A DNA stretch of 64,000 nucleotides from Paramacrobiotus metropolitanus (taxonomy: Eukaryota; Tardigrada; Eutardigrada; Parachela; Macrobiotidae). Below are positions 57,869 through 64,000 of the stretch, one piece after another. The notes beneath the pieces were generated by a model. That model was not told where the DNA came from. It saw nothing but the letters and a program-made list of their open reading frames with translations, and ran no database searches. The position numbers and the translations under genes are program-made. The first letter of the stretch is position 1. Every line of letters begins with the position of its first letter. The stretch covers positions 62,001 through 126,000 of the forward strand of contig NW_026570418.1 of NCBI RefSeq assembly GCF_019649055.1, read 5' to 3'.

Positions 57869-59505
57869 CTAGTCGGCGGCATTTTCTCCAGTCCATTCCT
57901 CCATCTCGTAGACGCTGGATTCGCCGTCGGCACGGCTGTCCTCACAGGCTGGCAGGTGATCCGCGTGCGCCGTGTCGTCCGGGGCGGATGCAGGACGGCG
58001 CTCCGCCGCATCCATCCAACGCGACAAGGCATACAAGCAGATGCGATTCAGCTGGTCCACATCTGCGCTGACCACATTCTCCTCACTCCACTGGCGTCCG
58101 CGATAGTGTGCCGAGGGGCGCGGATCGCAGGACTGCAAGTCCCGAAGGATCTGCACTACATATATCTTTTCTTCCAGCACAATTGGTTTCCTTGTCTAAC
58201 TCCATTTCAAAATTTTCTAATTTATTTTAATTTATACCAGAATAACTTTTTTTTTAGTTTATTTCTGAAATAAAATCATAAAAAACCAAGTCATTATTTT
58301 TTAACAAATAGCAATAATAAACAAAATGAAAACTTCGTTTTATCTGTGCGATGAAAAAAGGAACTTCTGTTTAATTACTATTTAAATAACAGCACCTGCA
58401 CATCAAAAATTCGATTAAATTCAGTGCCGATTCAGAAAAATTCAGTTAAATTCGATTAAGTTCAACAAACTAGTGCAATGAAATAAATGTTGAAGAAAAC
58501 ACCGAAGTTATTACTGTTTCATTTATTATTAGAAAAATTATCATCTCTCCATTTTAAAATAATTCACAAACAGCCCGAATTCGTTGGAATTTCCAGTCTA
58601 ATTAAAGCCGTACAGTAATTACGATCTTAAAACGTTTTACGTGATACTTTTTAACACAGCACACTAGCCGTTTCTACCTTGATCATTGGCCACGCGTCCT
58701 TCCCGCTCTGGCAGGCAAGGGCCAGGCTACCGACGATGCGCTGCAAATCCAACGGCGGTCCCGTCCAGTGCAGATGCCGCTCCAAGACCTCCACGATGCG
58801 CGCCGCATCGGCCTGTCCCGGGGTGAAGACGGCAGCGGGAATGCGGAACTCCATCCAGGGCGCGCCGACTTCATCCGGCAGGGTGAGGACGTAGCCCTTC
58901 CAAATCACCCGGTCACAGCACGCAAACAGTTGGGCCAGGTGCGCGGCCGTCTCGGCGGCCATGCCGGCCAGGCTGATCGGGGCCCCGCTGGCGTACAGCG
59001 CCGCCGACGCCCCGACCTCCACCGCTCGGTCGTACATGATCAACCGGTGCAGCCGTGTGCCGCTGCGGTCCAGGTGCCGGCGAATGAGACCCAGCGGTTC
59101 ATTGGCGATGTATTCGGCGTCCCGCAGGTACCAGCAGCGGCGGTGGTCGGTGGTGCTGCCGATGCAGACCCTGCGGGTGGCCGGTGTCAGGCATTTGACA
59201 ATACAACCGTATAAAACGTAATCGAAATGCCAGTGTGGAGGTGACGCCGAGTCGGCCGTCTGCTCCGCAACACGCACATCGCGGCAAAGCTCCGCCGACG
59301 TCAGAATGCTGTCCCACAGCTGACAGGTGCGACGGCAGCGTTGACGCGCGACGGTGTCAAGCGAGCGGAAAACCTCCTTCAGCACGTCCAACGACAACAC
59401 CAAACCATCTTCGCCGACATTCAACGGCTCCTCTTCTGGCGACGGGTGGGTGTTCTTCGGCAACTGGGCGAGAAAGGCAGGATGCCTTCGTTCACTGGCG
59501 AACAC
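57869..59505 (-). CDS. F-box protein gene, two exons, 369 residues
   Basis: Probable substrate adaptor of an SCF ubiquitin ligase (Skp1-cullin-F-box), inferred from the F-box. Exon 1 is 59505-58678 and exon 2 is 58150-57869. The intron (58151-58677, 527 nt) has AAG|GTAGAA and TGCAG|ATC junctions in phase 0. The ATG at 59505 opens the frame. Residues about 34-78 form the F-box: LVLSLDVLKEVFRSLDTVAR, then CRRTCQLWDSILTSAELCRD. A Leu-rich region follows, LIRRHLDRSGTRLHRLIMYD, then IVEVLERHLHWTGPPLDLQR. Exon 2 gives LQSCDPRPSAHYRGRQWSEE, DVDQLNRICLYALSRWMDAA and an acidic tail ending ENAAD. No stop or frameshift interrupts it, unlike the related pseudogene at 43-45 kb. The substrate-binding part matches no named repeat class. 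Coding GC is well above the flanks. The gene lies between inverted repeats and beside a fold-back element on its 5' side. Confidence 0.75.
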
Positions 59506-59623
59506 CCGAGCCTATATTAAAGACGGTTGGTGGGTTATAAATCGTAATCTGTCTGGTTTAATCCAAGTGCGCCAGGTTTCTTCAGTATTAGATGGACAGT
59601 TTTCAGATTCAGAACTTCTAATA

Positions 59624-60262
59624 GGCCCGCGCTCAAGCTCGGACTTGGACTCGGACTTGGACTTCTAAAACTTGGACTTGGACTTCACTTGGACTCTAAA
59701 ACTTGGACTTCACTTGGACACTAAAACTCGGACCTCACTTGGACTCTAAAACTCGGACTTCACTTGGACTCTAAAACTTGGACTTTATGACTTAGACTTG
59801 GAATTAGGCGTTTCTTATGTCTCTTATGTCTTCTTACGTTTCTTCATGGTTTCTTAGGTTTCTCAGGTTTCTTAGGTTTCTCAGATTTCTTAGGTTTTTT
59901 TAGGTGTTCTTAGGTTTTAGGTCCCTTAGGTTTCTTAGGTTCCTTAGGCTTCACGGAATACGAAACAATACCTAGATAACCTATGAAATGTTAGTAACCT
60001 CAGAAACCTAGGAACATGCAACAAACCTAAGAAACCTAAGAAATCTAAGAAACCTGAGAAACCTGAGAAAACATGAAGAAACGTAAGAAGACATGAGAAA
60101 CGCCTAAATCCAAGTCCAAGTCATAAAGTCCAAGTTTTAGAGTCCAAGTGAAGTCCGAGTTTTAGAGTCCAAGTGAAGTCTTAGTTTTAGAGTCCAAGTG
60201 AAGTCCAAGTCCAAGTTTTAGAAGCCCAAGTCCGAGTCCAAGTCCGAGCTTGAGCGCGGGCC
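59624..60262. mobile_element. Fold-back element, copy 2
   Basis: 639 bp and almost wholly palindromic. The left end GGCCCGCGCTCAAGCTCGGA mirrors the right end TCCGAGCTTGAGCGCGGGCC. Arms are ACTTGG/CTCGGA units, then TTTCTTAGG units on the left face CCTAAGAAA units on the right around about 59950. It has the same ends and the same 9-bp core unit as the element at 34.0 kb. No 8-bp target duplication is seen (TTCTAATA versus GCATTCGT). The right end directly abuts the retroelement copy that follows. Confidence 0.8.
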
Positions 60263-60271
60263 GCATTCGTC

Positions 60272-60967
60272 GAGCGTAGGAATTAGCACTCCCAGCCTAT
60301 TTGGCATCGATTCACTCCGCGTCCGATTTAATGTCTAAGCTGCTACCTGATCACCCCCCCCCGCCGTTAACACTTCCGCTGCCTTGGAATTGCGGAAAGC
60401 GAACGCGCGCCTCACTGATCTTCCTAAGCCTAACTTTAGGAAGTTACAACGGTCCTGGGACTTACCGCTGTGTAATGCATCACTATCGACTCTCCTGGAC
60501 GTTTTTCGCCATGACGAAGTAAACAGGGCTCGACTCCTGGGTCAGTCGACACCAGAAGCCGGTTTATGGCTGAATGCCTTGCCCTCGGCGCATATCGGTA
60601 ACCTTCTCGATGATGAAACCGTAATGATATCGATCAAGCTGAGACTGGGAGTTGCAATCTGTGAGCCTCATCTTTGCGCTAAATGCAACAAGCCGGTCGA
60701 CGTGTACGGCCACCACAATTTGCCCTGCTCTTTTTCGGCCGGAAGAGCTACCCGTTTAGTGAAAGAAATCGCCAAGCGGCTTCAGCAGCACACGGGAGAG
60801 CCACGCTCGCACGAATTTCTCCGCCAGCGACTGTCACTGGAAATTCAGCGAGGAAACGCCGCTTCCGTGCTCGGAACAATGGAAGGAGCGGCGTCATTAA
60901 ACGAAATTTTGTTTTTGTGATTAACTGTTTATAACTGTGATGTTACCGCGTTTCAATGAAATAAAAA
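60272..60967 (+). pseudogene. Retroelement C-terminal region, copy 2, nuclease part deleted
   Basis: Reads LALPAYLASIHSASDLMSKL, a frame change at a run of ten C (60355-60362 region), then LPKPNFRKLQRSWDLPLCN, EAGLWLNALPSAHIGNLLDD, LRLGVAICEPHLCAKCNKPV, YGHHNLPCSFSAGR and directly LVKEIAKRLQQHTGEPRSHE, FLRQRLSLEIQRGNAASVLG, ending ASLNEILFL with a TGA. Compared with copy 1 the block from AGIPAKLEP through RPDG to VPLAFETFG is missing cleanly and in frame, so the zinc cluster is fused to the C-terminal helix region. The 3' tail (GATGTTACCGCGTTTCAATG then AAATAAAA) matches copy 1. Sequence left of the fold-back element (about 59530-59620, LSGLIQVRQVSSVLDGQFSD) may be the interrupted upstream part. 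Confidence 0.7.
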
Positions 60968-61070
60968 TACTCGACACCAGATTGTTGATTGCATTAGCGC
61001 AAATGATTGTTGCCTCAGTATTTAACTCGGATTTCTTAATCTTCATGTTTTTCAAAAGCCTTTTGTACCT

Positions 61071-61251
61071 TAATTTGCACCGAGCGCGAAGCGCGAGGTG
61101 TTGCAATTAACTGATCGTCAAGAGCACAAATTTGTCTGACGCCACGAAGAGCGTCATGGCTCAGTTTTCCATTCCACAAACCCAGTACCATTACCCAGTG
61201 GTACTGGCTCTCGCGCTCGTGCAATAATGTGGTTAACAACCACCGCTAGTA
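61071..61251 (-). repeat. ~180-bp repeat, inverted partner of 56849-57030
   Basis: Opposite orientation to its partner, so the two bound a 4.4-kb segment. The copy is more diverged in the middle and has a small GTACCACTGGGTAATGGTAC stem of its own. Confidence 0.8.
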
Positions 61252-64000
61252 ATTATTATATTTAAACGTCAGCGTAAAAATAATTGCGAAAAATCGAAAC
61301 ATACTTGTCGACTGGATTTTCTTCAGCAGAAATTGATCAGCAAACAAAATTGGCTACAACGCCACGCCATTTATGCCACCGTACTACAACCTCGTGCAAT
61401 TTATCCGTTATATCCGACGACCGAAATATGTCTTCATGGTTGAAGTATTCACTACGCAATAACTGCATTCCCGGCCAGCAATGACGCCCCATCGATACAT
61501 GAAACACAGACACATAGACCACACATTGTCTGCGCAAGCGTGCATGTGCAAATTCAGTGCCGAATATGATTAAAATGATACGTTTTTGCGCTGGTTTCAA
61601 ACGTTTAACGCTCGGTTACAAGTGTAACTGACACAGACAGCGATGTGGAAAGTACTAGAGGTTTGAGTATATGTGGTTTCGTGACCTTGCGTTCTTCCCA
61701 ACCTGTCAGCCGTTTGCTCCTTCGAAGTGGAGAATAAGCACTTCTGGGATGCTTGAGTCATGCCTCACCAATATCGTTGTGGTATGTTGTCCTGAAGCAA
61801 GGCAACAGTCTGAAGTCAAGGTAGAACAAGGAATTAAGGGTTAGCTGACGTGGAAATGCCGAGCGGGAGAGACGTGTCAGCGGATTTTGTGGCGAATGCG
61901 GATTTTTATTTAGCGCGATTTATTTCCTTACAAATCTATCGGAACTGCTGGTAGCGGTTTGGCCTTCATTCGGAGATCGGCAAAACGTTTGCAAAAAGGA
62001 AAAGGTCAATCTAAATGGGTCTCTGTATTAATTTTAACTTCTATGTAAATCCTCTATGTAATTAAAGTTCATGCAGCAATTGCAGACTGGACTTTTTCCA
62101 TGGACAAGCGGCCACAAGCCTCTGCACTACGCCGGCGTACACCAAGTACAGAGTACCAGTGTACTCGTATGATGGAACCAAAACATGTAAATCGTACTGG
62201 TAAATCAGATCGAATTTCCTTTTGTGAAACATGCGCATATCTGATGCAGCTAAAACCCACGAACATTTCCAATGTATCGTATAATTAATCTGTAAATGTA
62301 CTCACAACGCATAGAGCACGGTGTAATAAATAATAATTTAATACCGCACTTAACAGCACAAAAACAGAAATCCCATCGTCCACGTGACAATACTACTCTG
62401 TCCCACAACACGACACTCAGACAAAGGTCACTCCGATTAAGCCGCGCAATGCAATACTTAAGCCGCGCTGTTAGTAGTTTTTTTCTTCGCTGAATCGAAG
62501 TTGCCGTTGCCCTGAAGGAGTTAGACGGTTCGACTCGCAGCCTACATGCATATAAAATTCGTAGATCGGTTGGTGAAGACGGTGTTCTTGCATTTTTGTA
62601 TACGTACCTGACTCTCCTTGGCCACGAGAATGGGAGGGTTTTGACATTTAGCAGTTTTTCTATAGCACGAAGCGCGTTTGTTGCGACATGGCGTTAATTG
62701 GCTTCTGGTGCAGTGTCAAGTCTCTGCACACTTCCACAGTATGGCGCAAACGTAGAGTAATGGCGCACTCAGTCGCCGAAAAAGATGCTGCGGTGTCTAA
62801 ATGCGAGTGTAAACTACAGTAAAATGGCAGCTTATTCGCTTTGAACCATTATTTTTGTGCATTGCATTTTTTTTTTACAAAAGAGGCACAATCGAACACA
62901 TATACGACTAACACGAGCGCTTTATGCATCTTGGACTGCTCGTGAGCCGCCTATGTACAGCTACTGCGTAAAACAGCCAGCATCTCTGTTTGGCATTTTT
63001 ACGATGTAGAGGAAGATAGAGTGAACTTTTGTGAATTGCACTTAGCTTTAACATGTTCCAGTGCTCCTAGAATTTACTACTCACGGCCGTAGGTGTACGG
63101 CCGTGAGTATGCCTGGCTTCAGCACGCATTGAACGACTTCAGATACTAAAGCTAATTTTGAAGCACCCATTGTACCGTCGTCGAGGAACCAAGCGTTGAA
63201 CTTGGACTTGAGAGCAGACGTTATTGGGAGTATTCCCAAGGAGAACAAATGGTTATGGTTAGTTGAAGTTTTGCCAAAAATAACAACTGAACACATCCAC
63301 TGCACTACGAATCACATCAATGCTACTGCAAGACACATCTTGTGACGACGGCCCGACAGTATCGGCGATTGCACATCACCGGCCGCGCAGTGCAAATAGC
63401 CGCATTCTACTGTGTTCCTCTTTTCCTGCAGTTTACTTTTGCCTCGTTTTCTGCGTAATAAATTTCTTTTGTTTTCGAAAATTGTTCTCAATAATTGGTT
63501 GTTTTCCTTGCTGGAACTCAAAGTACAGCCACTGTTTGCAAATTAAAGCATGTCAACAGGTTGATGGGTTTATTTACGATAACAAAAAATTATAAAACGC
63601 ATATAAAAATATTAAAGCAAAATTAAATGTAAACGGTAAAATTATTAAAGTAATACGCTTGTAATTGTTACCAAGATTTCAACAAATTATACGCATTAAA
63701 AATATCCCAACGTCAACGTGAAAAACGTTCCGGAGACAGTCCTGTTGGAGAAATTTCGGAAAAAGTTTCGCAGATGTATTTCCTGAGTCACTGGTATTCT
63801 GCGGATGATACTGATGGCTAACGAAAGCAGCTCGAAGCTTTTGCGAAGCTCAACTACTGGATTCTGCCCATTATCGATCTTGCAGTCTTCGGCGACTTAC
63901 TTGCTCTCAAATAACGTCTGCTTGAGCCTGTCCAACACTTTCTAACGCATAAAAGTACAGGACCGGACTCCTGACACTTTACCAGCACTCTGCAGATCGT
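61252..64000. other. No gene recognised; one hairpin
   Basis: Only short frames without motifs. ACTCACGGCCGT / ACGGCCGTGAGT at 63079-63108 is a perfect 12-bp-arm hairpin with a 6-nt loop. ACTGCACTACGAATCACATC at 63299 is an inverted version of the family GTAGTGCA signature, possibly a relic. Confidence 0.4.

Noticed and set aside
58768-59540. Plus-strand frames up to 148 residues over the F-box gene
   Set aside because: Antisense shadows; the minus strand has the F-box, correct splice sites and an uninterrupted frame.

Overview
This is a eukaryotic, metazoan-looking nuclear window. Coding pieces are short and GC-rich, sit in AT-rich sequence, and end at GT/AG splice sites. Recognisable proteins are animal types: exportin-1, F-box, a TIL-type cysteine-rich protein and multi-pass membrane proteins. 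Transposon debris is dense. The phylum cannot be fixed from the sequence alone. The F-box genes gave me an impression of a tardigrade-like ecdysozoan, which is weak evidence. Only a few genes look usable: the two-exon F-box gene (57.9-59.5 kb, minus), a TIL-domain exon (51.3-51.6 kb, minus) and a chemoreceptor-like multi-exon gene (53.8-55.2 kb, minus).

Layout. 0.1-1.8 kb: a broken exportin-1 (XPO1) copy on the minus strand. 3.1-4.3 kb: first copy of a recurring minus-strand exon family. 4.5-5.6 kb: C-terminal part of a retroelement, split by a 153-bp MITE. 5.6-6.1 kb: a plus-strand coding exon. 6.3-6.4 kb: a tandem hairpin array. 7.3-10.8 kb: a GC-rich retrotransposon gag-like block that ends at a strong hairpin. 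11-37 kb: many degenerate copies of the exon family, interrupted by a 5S-like SINE that itself carries a TTAA-flanked MITE (25.2-26.6 kb), a tRNA-like sequence (27.9 kb), a TA-flanked MITE (31.8 kb) and a fold-back element with a perfect 8-bp target duplication (34.0-34.5 kb). 37.6-38.8 kb: a 1.2-kb element with long terminal inverted repeats. 43.4-45.1 kb: an F-box pseudogene. 52.3-53.6 kb: an inverted-repeat-bounded stretch. 56.8-61.3 kb: a 4.4-kb segment bounded by inverted copies of one ~180-bp repeat; it holds the F-box gene, a second fold-back element and a second retroelement copy. 61.3-64 kb: nothing identifiable.

How it fits together: this looks like a repeat-rich, rapidly rearranging accessory region. 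Lineage-expanded families (F-box, the recurring membrane-protein-like exon family, possible chemoreceptors) have been copied and broken, and several classes of non-autonomous transposon have inserted into those copies and into each other. The most informative observations are the fold-back elements built from short tandem repeats, the three-level nested insertion at 25.2-26.6 kb, and the array of degenerate paralogous exons. I did not find a clearly new enzymatic system.
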